The position numbers were made by a program, and so were the translations under genes. This document shows, in pieces, positions 1-8,673 of a stretch of 64,000 nt of DNA. The first letter of the stretch is position 1. Each line of letters begins with the position of its first letter. The DNA lies in assembly GCF_004087835.1 (NCBI RefSeq), contig NZ_CP035119.1, positions 1,798,001 to 1,862,000 of the forward strand, written 5' to 3'. This DNA is from Halorussus pelagicus (GTDB taxonomy: Archaea; Halobacteriota; Halobacteria; Halobacteriales; Haladaptataceae). The notes under the pieces are model-generated. The model ran no database searches and was not told the DNA's origin. It saw only the letters and a list, made by a program, of their open reading frames with translations.

Positions 1-2
1 TC

Positions 3-797
3 ATGGCAACTGACGACGCAGACGAGAAACGTAGCGAGAATCGCCGCGTCCCCGACCAGAACCGAACGCTCGACACCTACGCCAACGGAGGCCGCGCCCC
101 GATTCCCCGGACTCGCCAGCAGGCGGAGAACGCGGATGTCCGACGCGCCGGAGAGAACACCCGACGCTACGGGTCACAGCCGAACGACCCGACACCGAAT
201 CGCCGGTACGGCTCTCGGCCGCCGAGCGGCCGCGAGCCGCCTCAAAGCGGTGATTCTCCGTCGCACTCTCGAGGACGAAATGGTCAGACAGGGCGCGATT
301 CCTCGGCGAACGAGTCTCCAGGGCAAGCCGACTCCGGTCCGGAACGTTCGCCCTCCGGTACCGAGAACTCGACTCGCGCTCCTGAAGAGCATCCCCGCGG
401 TCCCGAGGAACCCGCCCGCGCTCGCGCTGAGTCCGAACGACCGCACGCGGAGTCACAGGACGAGCGCCCCGCGAGCGAGGAGACGCCGCCAAAACGGACT
501 CAACCGCTTCCGGAGTCCTCCGAGTCGCCAGCGACCTCGGTTGAGGGCGGCGAACGCGGTGAGCGCGCGGACTCGGACCGGACAGCGAGCGACGCCGACG
601 AGGGCGAGACGCCCAAGTACGGCGGTCTCTGGGACCCGGACTGGGAAGCGTCTCAAAGCGGTCCGACCGAGCGCGACGACCGACCCACCGAGCGCGAGCA
701 GAGCTGGCGAGCGTACGAGCGCCGGTTCGACCGCGAGCGGGACCGCCAGCGCGACTTCCAGCGGGACAAAAGCGGCGACAAGTATCGGCGAAAGTAG
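3..797 (+). CDS. Hypothetical disordered charged protein
   Basis: This 264-residue protein is built almost entirely of Arg, Glu, Asp, Ser, Pro and Gly, with no hydrophobic segment, no cysteine and no recognisable fold. The C-terminal 60 residues are very rich in Arg and acidic residues and contain Trp-rich patches, the only part that looks conserved in type. The ATG is the third base of the window, so a start further upstream cannot be excluded. I do not recognise the family. The codon pattern (GC-rich third positions, acidic product) supports real coding over the competing frames. It is convergent with the ABC exporter gene. Confidence 0.6.
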   Translation: MATDDADEKRSENRRVPDQNRTLDTYANGGRAPIPRTRQQAENADVRRAGENTRRYGSQPNDPTPNRRYGSRPPSGREPPQSGDSPSHSRGRNGQTGRDSSANESPGQADSGPERSPSGTENSTRAPEEHPRGPEEPARARAESERPHAESQDERPASEETPPKRTQPLPESSESPATSVEGGERGERADSDRTASDADEGETPKYGGLWDPDWEASQSGPTERDDRPTEREQSWRAYERRFDRERDRQRDFQRDKSGDKYRRK

Positions 798-857
798 GGT
801 GTGTAGAGACCGAGGACGCTGGGAAAGCGAGACGCGAAAACGCGTCGAGAAGGCCGA

Positions 858-2822
858 TCAGTCGTCGGTCTCGGTCTCGACGCTGGCGGTCCGGCGAGCC
901 GCGCGTTGGATGAACTCTTCGGGCAACTCGTCTATCTCTCCCGCCTGCACGCCCCAGAGGTGGGCGTAGAGACCGTCCTCGCCGAGCAGGTCGTCGTGGC
1001 TCCCGCGCTCGACGATTTCGCCGTCTTCGAGGACGACGATTTTGTCGGCGTCCTTGATGGTAGAGAGTCGATGCGCGATGGCGAACGTGGTCCGGTCCTC
1101 CGTGAGGTCGTCCAGGCTCCGCTGGATGAGCATCTCGGTCTCGGTGTCCACGTCGCTTGTCGCCTCGTCCAGCACGAGGATTTCGGGGTCTTTCAGCACC
1201 GCGCGGGCGATGGAGATGCGCTGGCGCTGGCCGCCCGAGAGTTTGACGCCGCGCTCGCCGACCTCGGTGTCGTAGCCCTCCGGCAGGTTCGTGATGAATT
1301 CGTGGGCCTCGGCGGCCTTCGCGGCCTCCACGATGTCCTCGTCGTCCACGTCGAAGGTACCGTAGGCGATGTTCTCCTTGACAGTCCCGTAGAACATGAA
1401 CGTGTCTTGGCTGACGTAGCCGATTGCCTGCCGAAGGCTCGGCAGACTCACGTCTCGGAGGTCGGTGTCGTCGATGCGGATGGCACCCTCGTCCACGTCG
1501 TACATCCGGAGCAGGAGCTTCAGGACCGTGGACTTGCCCGCGCCCGTGGGACCGACCAGCGCGAGGGTGTCGCCGCCCTCAACGTCGAAGCTGATGTCGT
1601 CCACGATGGTCTCCTCGTCGTCGTAGCCGAAGCTCACGTCCTCGTAGGCGACTTCGCCGTCATCGACCACGAGGTCCTCGGCGTCGGGGTCCTCCCGAAT
1701 TCGGCTCGGTTCGTCCATCAGCCCGAAGATTCGGGAACTGGACGCGTACGCGCGCTGGTACATGTTGATGATGGAGCCGAACTGCGCCATCGGCCAGATG
1801 AACCGCTGAGTCAGCAGGATGAACACGACAAACTCACCGCGGCTGAGGTTGCCCGTGAAGAACCACGGTCCCTCGCCGTTGAGGACCCACAGGCCCCCGA
1901 CGATGAACGTCAGCGCGAAGCCGAGACCCGAAAGGACCTGTAGTGACGGGAAGAACTTGATGCGGGTGACGATAGCGCCCCAGTTCGAGTCGAAGTAGTT
2001 GTTCGACACGTCCTCGACGCGGTCTGACTCGTAGCCCTCGGTGTTGCTCGTCTTGATGACCTGAATCCCGCCGAGGTTGTTCTCCAGTCGGGAGTTGACC
2101 TTCCCAACTGCCGAGCGCACGTCGGCGTATTTGGGCTGAATTATCTCGACGAACTTGTAGGTGAACAGCGCGATGAGCGGCACCGGAACCATCGCCACCA
2201 GCGCGAGTTGCCAGTTCATGCTGAACAGGATAACCGCGATGGCGACGACCATCACCGACAGACGGAACGCCGAGTTCATCCCGTCGTTGAGGAACCGCTC
2301 CAGTCGGTTCACGTCGTTCGAGAGGATGGACATCATTTCGCCGGTCTGCTTGTCGGCGAAGAAGTCCATGTTCAGGCGCTGCATCTTGTCGTACGTGTCA
2401 GTCCGAACCGAGTGCTGGATGTTCTGAGCGAAGGAGTTCCAACCCCAGTTGCGCGCCCAGTGGAACATCGCACCGAAACCGAACGCGCCCGCGACGATAG
2501 CGACGGAGAACCAGAATTGGTCGGTCCTCGCCGCGGGCGCAATCACCGCCGCGAGGTCTTCTGAGACCAGCGGGACTTGCCCCGCGAGCGCCTCCGGATA
2601 CGGAACGCTGGCGGCACCTTCCGAGAAGAGGGCGTCAATGGCGACGCCGAGGATGATGGGCGGGAGCAAGTTCAGCACTCGGGCGAAGATACTCGCCACG
2701 ACGCCCGTGACGAACGCGAACGCGTTTTCGGAGCCGTATTCGAGGAACAGCCGTTTCATCGGATTCTCGGCCTGCTCCCGTTGTTCCTCGAACGGGTCGT
2801 CGTCGTCCTCTATGAAACTCAT
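858..2822 (-). CDS. ABC exporter, fused membrane and ATPase domains
   Basis: A 654-residue half-transporter of the MsbA/multidrug exporter class. About residues 35-340 hold six membrane helices (type I exporter fold). The ATPase domain follows, with Walker A GPTGAGKS near residue 425, the ABC signature LSGGQRQR near 530 and Walker B ILVLDEAT near 550. Such proteins dimerise and export lipids or drugs; the substrate cannot be read here. I start at the ATG encoding MSFIEDDDD because the 23 codons upstream are basic and unlike a haloarchaeal N-terminus. It stands alone, with no accessory gene in the same orientation. Confidence 0.93.
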   Translation of the reverse strand: MSFIEDDDDPFEEQREQAENPMKRLFLEYGSENAFAFVTGVVASIFARVLNLLPPIILGVAIDALFSEGAASVPYPEALAGQVPLVSEDLAAVIAPAARTDQFWFSVAIVAGAFGFGAMFHWARNWGWNSFAQNIQHSVRTDTYDKMQRLNMDFFADKQTGEMMSILSNDVNRLERFLNDGMNSAFRLSVMVVAIAVILFSMNWQLALVAMVPVPLIALFTYKFVEIIQPKYADVRSAVGKVNSRLENNLGGIQVIKTSNTEGYESDRVEDVSNNYFDSNWGAIVTRIKFFPSLQVLSGLGFALTFIVGGLWVLNGEGPWFFTGNLSRGEFVVFILLTQRFIWPMAQFGSIINMYQRAYASSSRIFGLMDEPSRIREDPDAEDLVVDDGEVAYEDVSFGYDDEETIVDDISFDVEGGDTLALVGPTGAGKSTVLKLLLRMYDVDEGAIRIDDTDLRDVSLPSLRQAIGYVSQDTFMFYGTVKENIAYGTFDVDDEDIVEAAKAAEAHEFITNLPEGYDTEVGERGVKLSGGQRQRISIARAVLKDPEILVLDEATSDVDTETEMLIQRSLDDLTEDRTTFAIAHRLSTIKDADKIVVLEDGEIVERGSHDDLLGEDGLYAHLWGVQAGEIDELPEEFIQRAARRTASVETETDD

Positions 2823-3107
2823 TATCACAGTCGAAAGGTTCGGTCGTTGAAAAACTTTCCTTCGAATCGAAACACTTGCGTCGTTTCGCAAAACTCCGTC
2901 ATCGGACTTCGAAGTGATGCAGAGACCGAACTTATGAATATCGATAGTGTGTGAAACACCCTCGTAGAAATAGGACTAGTTGCGGTCACTGTAACAGGGC
3001 GACTGCCGGTATTAACCTCTCGAACCCGGTGTTTGGAACGTAACTTCTTCAGGTGTATCGTCTACGAGAAACGAGTTCCTCCACAGTTGAACCAGTTCGT
3101 TCCCGAA
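2823..3107. other. Noncoding spacer upstream of the ABC exporter
   Basis: This stretch holds the promoter region of the exporter and, further away, sequence with no convincing reading frame. A 67-codon TTG-initiated frame on the plus strand (3033-3236) has basic, non-haloarchaeal composition and is not accepted. Confidence 0.5.
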
Positions 3108-3203
3108 CTAACTGCTGTCCGTCTCGTCGTCGCTACTTCGCCCCCAGAATTTGTCCCACATGGACCGGTCGTCGTCGTGTCGCGGGCCCTTGGACAATCT
3201 CAT
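3108..3203 (-). CDS. Candidate acidic microprotein, 31 residues
   Basis: A short frame begins with ATG and reads MRLSKGPRHDDDR, then SMWDKFWGRSSDD, and ends in a Ser/acidic tail. Its composition (acidic, two Trp, GC-rich third positions) matches haloarchaeal coding sequence. A TATA-like element, CTATTTATGC on the minus strand (3227-3236), is centred about 28 bases before the ATG, which fits a leaderless transcript of its own. It lies between the ABC exporter and the membrane protein, on the same strand as both. No function is recognised; homologue conservation would decide whether it is real. Confidence 0.5.
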   Translation of the reverse strand: MRLSKGPRHDDDRSMWDKFWGRSSDDETDSS

Positions 3204-3226
3204 TTCATTCGGATTTCGCTGGTCAA

Positions 3227-3236
3227 GCATAAATAG
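3227..3236 (-). promoter_or_regulatory. TATA box of the 31-residue microprotein
   Basis: The minus-strand sequence CTATTTATGC lies about 28 bases before the ATG at 3203, the usual archaeal TATA-to-start distance for leaderless genes. Confidence 0.45.
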
Positions 3237-3254
3237 GTTTTCCAGTCCGAGAAC

Positions 3255-4256
3255 TCAGTAGATCCAGTAATCGATAGTCACCAGTACACCGCCCGCGATA
3301 ACGAACAAGGCGAAATCGAGGGGATGAACCAACGTCAATAGTGGGTCGAGGCGCTGCGGGAACACGCCTGTGAGAACGGTCTCAGCGGGAGCAGCGACGA
3401 ACGGTATCAGCTCCGGAGGTGCAACCAAAATCACCGTGAGAACGGATACGACGACTAACGTCAGGAAGTACGAACGAGGGGACAGCCAGTTGGTTTTCCG
3501 TTGGAGCAACGAGAGCGTTAGAAAGTACAGCGAAACGTTCACCCAACCACATCCTAACATCGGCACGTCGAACAAGACGTAGGCGAAGAGAAACGGGAAT
3601 ACGACTACGATACTTCCGAGGAGGTACTTGCCTCCGGAGTACGAATCGAAGGAGAGTATCTTACTGATCCAGACGACCACTGGGAATCCCAATACGGCGA
3701 CGACGACAGCGAAAATCGAGGGCGTGGACGCATCGACCGTACTTGCGACGAACACGCCGAGAGCCACGTAGGCGAACGCATCGATGGTGAGGACCGTAGT
3801 ATACGTTATCCACTTTGCATTAGTTTGGAGGACATCATCGTTTTTGTCGAGATACTGTTGGTACTTGCTCAGGACGAGACAACGAGATTTCCACTCGTCG
3901 TGTTCGTCCCGTAGCACCTGTTTGATTTCTTCGGGACCAATTCCGGCCTGCATGTCGGATGCCCTGTAGGTGATCGCTCCGGTTGACAGCGACCCCAACA
4001 GTAGCAACACTCCAGCGACCGAGTTCATATTTATAAGATGAGCGACGCTAGTCGGTTCGTTCTTGACTGCGATAGAAACGACCCCGATGACGATACTTAG
4101 AAAGAGGATGTTCGCCCGGTAGACACGAATTGCTTTGTCGTCGATATCAGCAAGTGTCTCTAGCTGGTACTCAAGAGACTTCTCACTCTCTTCGGTGACG
4201 TTCTCTAAGACCGCAATGGACGGTGACTTGTTGCTACTGTCGTCGCTCTCCGACAT
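3255..4256 (-). CDS. Multi-pass membrane protein, unknown function
   Basis: A 333-residue protein. About 45 soluble N-terminal residues are followed by two close membrane helices (about 47-62 and 78-100), then a charged helical stretch (about 105-155), then six or so further helices to the C-terminus. The N-terminal half, with a charged helix, two membrane spans and a long charged helix, resembles the topology of SLATT-type membrane effectors, but no diagnostic motif is visible and this is only an analogy. It has no operon partner and its codon use is slightly more AT-rich than neighbours, which fits an accessory gene. Confidence 0.75.
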   Translation of the reverse strand: MSESDDSSNKSPSIAVLENVTEESEKSLEYQLETLADIDDKAIRVYRANILFLSIVIGVVSIAVKNEPTSVAHLINMNSVAGVLLLLGSLSTGAITYRASDMQAGIGPEEIKQVLRDEHDEWKSRCLVLSKYQQYLDKNDDVLQTNAKWITYTTVLTIDAFAYVALGVFVASTVDASTPSIFAVVVAVLGFPVVVWISKILSFDSYSGGKYLLGSIVVVFPFLFAYVLFDVPMLGCGWVNVSLYFLTLSLLQRKTNWLSPRSYFLTLVVVSVLTVILVAPPELIPFVAAPAETVLTGVFPQRLDPLLTLVHPLDFALFVIAGGVLVTIDYWIY

Positions 4257-4333
4257 ACTATCTCGGTATTATAGTCGAGTTTCCGAGCCGTAATTAGTCG
4301 TTCGATGTTTTACTCGGAAATAGCGCCGAGAGC

Positions 4334-4603
4334 TTACAGCGACCGCGATTCGATGTCGGGGTTCACGTCCGCTTGGGCCAAGTCCTGCCGGATGCGGTCG
4401 CGCAGGGGGTTGGGGACGGTGTCGCGGCCGACCGGCACCGCCGTCTCGCCGTCGCCTTTCACCTTCCAGTAGACGACGCACTCGCTGGGGGCGTAGAACT
4501 CGATGCTGTAGTAGTCGGTCCCGCCCTGATAGTGGACGCGGGCGGCGAACTCCTCGGCCTGCCAGCCGTCCTGTTCGGCCAGTGCCTCGACTCGTTCGTC
4601 CAT
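4334..4603 (-). CDS. Conserved-type small hypothetical protein
   Basis: An 89-residue acidic soluble protein with a central segment rich in aromatic residues and beta-prone sequence (YYSIEFYAPSECVVYW) followed by a basic/acidic helical tail. There is no signal peptide, membrane helix or metal motif. The ATG at 4603 gives a typical acidic N-terminus (MDERVEALAEQDGW). It lies between the membrane protein gene and tRNA-Val. The function is not recognisable. Confidence 0.75.
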   Translation of the reverse strand: MDERVEALAEQDGWQAEEFAARVHYQGGTDYYSIEFYAPSECVVYWKVKGDGETAVPVGRDTVPNPLRDRIRQDLAQADVNPDIESRSL

Positions 4604-4694
4604 ACCGCAGGGTGGTCGGCGGCCGTGGTAGTGGTTACGAAAGCCGACCGAGAAGGTAACAGTTATTTCTGGCGAGCGATTGTGTCCCAGTAGC

Positions 4695-4768
4695 GGGTCT
4701 GTGGTCTAGTTGGTCATGACGCGGCCTTTACAAGGCCGAAGTCGGCGGTTCGAACCCGCCCAGACCCA
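4695..4768 (+). tRNA. tRNA-Val (TAC)
   Basis: The acceptor arm GGGTCTG pairs with CAGACCC and is followed by discriminator A. The anticodon loop in GCCTTTACAAGGC gives anticodon TAC. The T arm is GGCGGTTCGAACCCGCC. The CCA end is not encoded. The molecule is 74 nt long and no intron is seen. Confidence 0.97.
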
Positions 4769-4890
4769 CTCGTTGCGGACGCGAACGTCGATTTTCTTTT
4801 CGATTCCCGAAGCCGATTTCGCGCGGAAATCCTTCCAGAGAGGTACCCTGCTTCATCTCTATCTCTTTCTCTCCTGCGAGCGCGAGTCGC

Positions 4891-6162
4891 TTACTCTCCG
4901 GACTCCAAGACGGTCAGCGTCGCTCCTGCTTCGCCGTCACTCCGATACGCCGGGAGGTAGAGCGCGTCCCCGACGGCCCCGGCCGCGTACCCCATGTTCC
5001 CCGGTTGCTGGTACGTCCAGCGCGGGTTGCCAGTCGTCGCGTCGAGTGCGTACGTCGTCACGTCGGTCGAAGGCTGTTGGGGGTGTTCGGTCGTTGCCAC
5101 CACCGCACCATTGACCACGACCGGTGTCGTCCGCAGATATCCCTCCTCGATTTCGAACTGCCAGCGCTCGTTGGCGTCCGCCCGCGAGAACGCCCGTAGC
5201 GTCTGCCCGTCGGAGACGAACACCGCGTCCTCGCCCACGGCGAGTTCGCCGAGTCCGAAATCCTCCATCACGCGCCGCCAGCGTCGGTTTCCCGTCGCGG
5301 CGTCGATGGCGTAGACCGCGCGCGTGTCGCACGCGAAGAGCGTATCTCCATCGACGGCGAGACTGTGGAAGTTCTCCCCGTGCTGGTCGGCCCAGATTTC
5401 GTCCCCAGTTTCGACCTCGACCGCCGCGAGGAGCGACGACGTGTCGTCCTCGCTTTCGCTCTGGTCGGCCTCGTCGTAGACGGACCCGACGTACGCCGTC
5501 CCGTCGGCGATGGCTGGCTCCGCGAGGAAGACGTGGCCGTCCTTGGTGTAGCGCCAGCGTTTCTCACCCTGGGTATCGACGGCGACGATGGCCTCCTGTC
5601 GGACGAAACAGAGACGATCGTCCGCGGCCGCAATCGGTTCGTTAATCGACCCGCCGAGATCGAGATGCCACCGCTTCCGGCCGGTCCGAGCGTCGAGCGC
5701 GTACATGGAGTGGTCACCGGCGTCGCCGACGTAGACCGACCCCTCGTAAATCGTCGGCGGACAGCCAGCGAATCCACCGCCGAGCGCGGGCAACGTTGTC
5801 TTCCAGCGCTGTTCTCCGGTCTCTCGGTCGAAGGCGTAGACGCCTCCGGACGCGTAGTCGGAGTCTCCTTTCTCGGGAACGCCACCGCTGACGAACACCG
5901 TGTCGCCGACGATTGCGGGGGGCGTGACACCTGCGGGGAGCGTCGCCTGCCAGCGCACGTCCGGGTTCTCGACGCTGACGTCCACATTCCGACCGAGATG
6001 AGCGGCAGTTCGTCCGAACTGTGCCCATTCCTCGCCGTCTTCACCGGGTAACGGCTCTGTCGGCGACGACTCACGTTTCGGAGAGCGAATGGAGGGGAGA
6101 CCGGACGTACAGCCAGCGAGGCCAGCACTGCCGAAAGTTGCGAGGACATGTCTACGATTCAT
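4891..6162 (-). CDS. PQQ-type beta-propeller lipoprotein
   Basis: A 423-residue exported protein. The N-terminus MNRRHVLATFGSAGLAGC carries a twin-arginine signal and a lipobox cysteine, so it is probably a Tat-exported lipoprotein facing outside. The rest consists of repeated blades with motifs such as VYALDARTGRKRW, YAIDAATGNRRW and TYALDATTGNPRW, typical of the PQQ-like/BamB propeller superfamily. Haloarchaea carry many of these; the role is usually a scaffold, and cofactor binding cannot be inferred. It points away from the replication origin region behind its start. Confidence 0.9.
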   Translation of the reverse strand: MNRRHVLATFGSAGLAGCTSGLPSIRSPKRESSPTEPLPGEDGEEWAQFGRTAAHLGRNVDVSVENPDVRWQATLPAGVTPPAIVGDTVFVSGGVPEKGDSDYASGGVYAFDRETGEQRWKTTLPALGGGFAGCPPTIYEGSVYVGDAGDHSMYALDARTGRKRWHLDLGGSINEPIAAADDRLCFVRQEAIVAVDTQGEKRWRYTKDGHVFLAEPAIADGTAYVGSVYDEADQSESEDDTSSLLAAVEVETGDEIWADQHGENFHSLAVDGDTLFACDTRAVYAIDAATGNRRWRRVMEDFGLGELAVGEDAVFVSDGQTLRAFSRADANERWQFEIEEGYLRTTPVVVNGAVVATTEHPQQPSTDVTTYALDATTGNPRWTYQQPGNMGYAAGAVGDALYLPAYRSDGEAGATLTVLESGE

Positions 6163-6390
6163 ACATTTTTACACGAGTCCGTCCGTATAAACGTTCCTGA
6201 GTGTTGTCGTCGTGCCACAGAAATCGAGGGACGTGACTCGAACGGTTCGGAGAGGGAGAGTAGGTTTCGTCTGTTCCAGTCGTCGGACTAACCGCTCTTC
6301 GGTCGCTGGCGCGGAAGCGTGTGGATAAACCTCGGCGGACGTGGGGGAAACAGAGATAGTGTGTCGGAAGGATAGAGTCTGGAAAGAGCC

Positions 6391-6427
6391 GAAGAGTAGA
6401 TTTCGTCTGTTCTTGGTAGTCGTTTCG
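6391..6427 (+). repeat. Origin repeat, copy 2
   Basis: It shares GTCTGTTCTTGGTAGTCGTT and most flanking bases with the copy at 6441-6477. These two are the longest and most similar members of the array, with cores 52 bp apart. Confidence 0.85.
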
Positions 6428-6440
6428 ATTGCGCGTCCGC

Positions 6441-6477
6441 GGAGAGAGTACGTTTCGTCTGTTCTTGGTAGTCGTTC
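6441..6477 (+). repeat. Origin repeat, copy 3
   Basis: It is nearly identical to the copy at 6391-6427, including the purine-rich lead (GAGAGAGTA here) and the TTTCGTCTGTTCTTGG core. The regular spacing suggests cooperative initiator binding. Confidence 0.85.
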
Positions 6478-6807
6478 GCGTGATCGAGTCGGGAGAGAGA
6501 AAGAGTACATTTCGTGAGTTTTCGTGAGTGAGGTCGCCGTCGGAGACAACAATTTTCGTGCATACTTCGTCCGTTTTATTGGGTGGTCTACAGATGGTGG
6601 AGTATCGACGGTGTTCGAGGAACCCGTTTCGACACATGCAGAATTCACGCTATACGAGTCCGTTTCAATACACAAATCGGACGTTTCGTCTGTTCTTCCG
6701 TGGAACGGACGTTTCTAGCTCGATATCGGGTATAAAGATAGTAATATATGTTTGTGTAGCGGCAACACCTGTCTCACGACTTCTAACGCCAACTCTATAG
6801 CGTATTT

Positions 6808-6871
6808 CTCACGAAATACTCTCCCCCTCACTAACTTAAAGAAACAAAACTCACGAAACTCAAGAACAGTA
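6808..6871 (-). repeat. Inverted origin repeats, copies 6 and 7
   Basis: On the minus strand this segment reads CTGTTCTTGAGTTTCGTGAG and then GAGAGTATTTCGTGAG, matching the core of the copy at 6492-6530 (TTTCGTGAGTTTT). The two copies face the upstream five across an AT-rich stretch, as expected for paired origin boxes. Confidence 0.7.
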
Positions 6872-6872
6872 G

Positions 6873-6882
6873 TTTTATATAC
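6873..6882 (+). promoter_or_regulatory. TATA box of orc1
   Basis: TTTTATATAC is centred about 32 bases before the orc1 ATG, so the transcript is probably leaderless or nearly so. It adjoins the last inverted origin repeat, so initiator binding there could repress its own gene. Confidence 0.65.
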
Positions 6883-6909
6883 TTTCTGTCGGAGTTCAGA
6901 CCGAGAACA

Positions 6910-8109
6910 ATGGGCGGGCTGTTCAGCGACGTCACGGACACTATCTTCCTCGACAAGGAAGTCCTCGAAGAAGAGTACCAGCCGGACGAAATCCTCGAAC
7001 GCGAGGAGGAGATCGATGAGTACAAAGCCGCGTTCAAGGACGTTCTGTTCGGTCGAAACCCCTCAAACGTCATGCTCTACGGAAAGGCTGGCGTCGGAAA
7101 GACGGCGGTCACGCGCTACGTCCTCGAAGAACTCGAAACGGAGACCGACCAGCGCGAGGAGGCCGACGACCTCTACGTCCACCGTCACAACTGCAACGGC
7201 GACACGATGTTCAGTGCCGTCCGAACCTTGGTCAACGGACTCCTCCCCGAGGGAAGCGCGCCGTTCCCGAAGAAGGGTCTCTCGACAGCAGATGCGCTCG
7301 AAGAGTTCTACAGCCAACTCGACCGCCTCGGCGGAACCCACTTGGTCGTCTTGGACGAAATCGACCACCTGCAGGACGCGAACGAACTGCTCTACGAACT
7401 CCCGCGCGCTCGCGCGAACGACTACATCTCCAAAGCCCGAATCGGCGTCATCGGCATCAGCAACAACTACACCTTCCGACAGCGCCTCTCAGCGAAAGTG
7501 CAGGACGCGCTGAAGGAAGAGGAAATCTCGTTCAGCACCTACGACGCCAACGAACTCCGGGCGATTCTCCACGACCGCGCCGAGAAGGCGCTCTCGGACG
7601 AGAGCTACTCGAACAGCGCCATCGCCAAGGCCGCCGCGGTTGCCGGACGCGACACCGGAAGCGCCCGGCAGGCCATCGATCTCCTCCGGAAGGGTGCGGA
7701 GATAGTCGAACAGAACGACGAACCGATGGTCGAGGACGACCACATCGGACTCGCGCGCGAGGCGGTCAAGCGCGGCCGTCTACAGGACAAAATCGAAGAC
7801 CAGTCGCTTCACGCCCGACTCGTCCTCGAAGCGGTCGCGCAACTCGACCACGTCGGCGAGACGCCCGCCCGCTCGAAGGAGATAATGAAGATGTATCGCC
7901 GCGTGGCCGCCAAGCGCGCCGAGGAGCCGCTTACGACGCTCAAAAGCATTCAAAACCACCTCAGCGACCTCTACATGCTCGGGTTCCTGCTCCGCCGCGA
8001 GGAGAACGAGGGCCGGAAAGGCGGGTCGTACCACGAGTACGACCTCGATATGGACCCCGACGTGGTCTTCGAGGTCTGCGACGAACTCGACAGGGAAGAG
8101 GCGGTGTAG
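6910..8109 (+). CDS. orc1: Orc1/Cdc6 replication initiator
   Basis: A 399-residue AAA+ ATPase of the archaeal Orc1/Cdc6 family, which binds origin boxes and loads the MCM helicase. The Walker A motif GKAGVGKT is at 58-65 and Walker B VVLDEIDHL near 146-154. The lid domain follows, and a C-terminal winged helix covers about 300-390. The length is typical. It starts at the ATG downstream of the TATA box. The repeats in the upstream region are the likely cognate binding sites. Haloarchaea encode several paralogues, each tied to its own origin, so the number of this one cannot be assigned. Confidence 0.96.
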   Translation: MGGLFSDVTDTIFLDKEVLEEEYQPDEILEREEEIDEYKAAFKDVLFGRNPSNVMLYGKAGVGKTAVTRYVLEELETETDQREEADDLYVHRHNCNGDTMFSAVRTLVNGLLPEGSAPFPKKGLSTADALEEFYSQLDRLGGTHLVVLDEIDHLQDANELLYELPRARANDYISKARIGVIGISNNYTFRQRLSAKVQDALKEEEISFSTYDANELRAILHDRAEKALSDESYSNSAIAKAAAVAGRDTGSARQAIDLLRKGAEIVEQNDEPMVEDDHIGLAREAVKRGRLQDKIEDQSLHARLVLEAVAQLDHVGETPARSKEIMKMYRRVAAKRAEEPLTTLKSIQNHLSDLYMLGFLLRREENEGRKGGSYHEYDLDMDPDVVFEVCDELDREEAV

Positions 8110-8300
8110 ACGTACTCGTCCCGTAACTCATCGTCTTCCCATCCAATAAGCATCTCCTGACACTGAACCACACGACAGTCCGCTTTTTGATATACTGTCG
8201 AGTAACTTGTGATAAACTCTAAAATTGTACTGTCAACGTCGGATTTCGAAGAACACACTTGAATATATAACAAACCAGACTTAATATTGGCCTATCTGAG

Positions 8301-8340
8301 TATATTTTATAGCTTAATTTAATATAGAAAAATATAAGTA
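8301..8340 (+). promoter_or_regulatory. AT-rich promoter of the short SD-led unit
   Basis: The run contains TATATTTTATAGC near 8301-8313 and AATATAAGTA just before 8341. Transcription would then begin around 8335-8341, close to the 8-codon frame. The stretch is much more AT-rich than the surroundings. Confidence 0.45.
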
Positions 8341-8367
8341 ATGTCGAGGACACATCAGTATTGTTAA
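8341..8367 (+). CDS. Possible 8-codon leader frame
   Basis: ATG opens an 8-residue frame, MSRTHQYC, that stops at TAA two bases before the Shine-Dalgarno site of the next ORF. Its ATG lies near the expected transcription start, so it could be read by leaderless initiation and feed ribosomes to the downstream ORF. It could equally be chance in an untranslated leader. Confidence 0.25.
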   Translation: MSRTHQYC

Positions 8368-8368
8368 C

Positions 8369-8376
8369 GGAGGTGA
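8369..8376 (+). promoter_or_regulatory. Strong Shine-Dalgarno site
   Basis: GGAGGTGA is an eight-base perfect complement of the archaeal 16S rRNA 3' end, six bases before ATG 8383. Most haloarchaeal genes lack such a site, so its presence before a tiny ORF is notable. Confidence 0.7.
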
Positions 8377-8382
8377 AAAATT

Positions 8383-8445
8383 ATGTTCGGAATTTGTGTT
8401 TACTACGACGACGCCGGTGTCTGTCTCGAGTACGGTAAGTGGTAA
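8383..8445 (+). CDS. Candidate 20-residue peptide
   Basis: The frame reads MFGICVYYDDAGVCLEYGKW and then TAA. It has a near-perfect Shine-Dalgarno site, two cysteines nine residues apart, and an aromatic/hydrophobic composition unlike the acidic bulk proteins. There is no export signal. The stop codon is the first part of a 10-bp hairpin stem, so termination of translation and RNA folding are physically linked. It may be a functional microprotein or a regulatory leader peptide; no family is recognised. Confidence 0.5.
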   Translation: MFGICVYYDDAGVCLEYGKW

Positions 8446-8467
8446 GTTCTGAAGCGGTTCAGAACTT
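8444..8467 (+). terminator. Perfect hairpin overlapping the peptide stop
   Basis: AAGTTCTGAA and TTCAGAACTT form a perfect 10-bp stem with a 4-base GCGG loop. It begins within the stop codon of the 20-residue frame. No T-run follows, so it may be a transcript-end or RNA-stability structure rather than a classical terminator. Confidence 0.55.
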
Positions 8468-8673
8468 GCTCTAGGCGTATCGGCTCAAAAATATCCATTT
8501 TAGCGCGCAATCGGTTAGCGGAGTTGCTGAAATCGACAACGACACAGTTCGTGTTAGTGTTTAACTCGATATATAGTTCATCAGACGTACAAACGGATTT
8601 CCGGAATTACGGACGTGTCGCCATAGAAATCACCTCACGAGTTTCCGAAAACGACGCCGGGGCGGAGATTCGC
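8468..8673. other. Spacer with no accepted gene
   Basis: A 76-codon plus-strand frame (8524-8754) runs 81 bases into the 3' end of the ABC permease gene and has no typical start context. I see no supported gene here. Confidence 0.5.

Larger units (their letters stand above)
6250..6909. other. Probable replication origin with repeat array
   Basis: This gene-free region sits directly before orc1. It carries five plus-strand copies of a repeat with core TTTCGTCTGTTC or TTTCGTGAGTT (cores starting near 6265, 6401, 6453, 6510 and 6684), usually preceded by a GAGAGAGTA-type purine run. Two inverted copies lie next to the gene (6808-6831 and 6847-6871). An AT-rich stretch (about 6720-6760) lies between the two orientations. 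Origins beside orc1 with inverted initiator-binding boxes around an AT-rich unwinding element are the known haloarchaeal arrangement. The box sequence here is not the common ORB consensus, so the assignment rests on layout. Confidence 0.75.

Noticed and set aside
3033-3236. 67-codon plus-strand frame starting with TTG
   Set aside because: It has a weak start, non-acidic composition, and the opposite strand holds a better small frame with a promoter.
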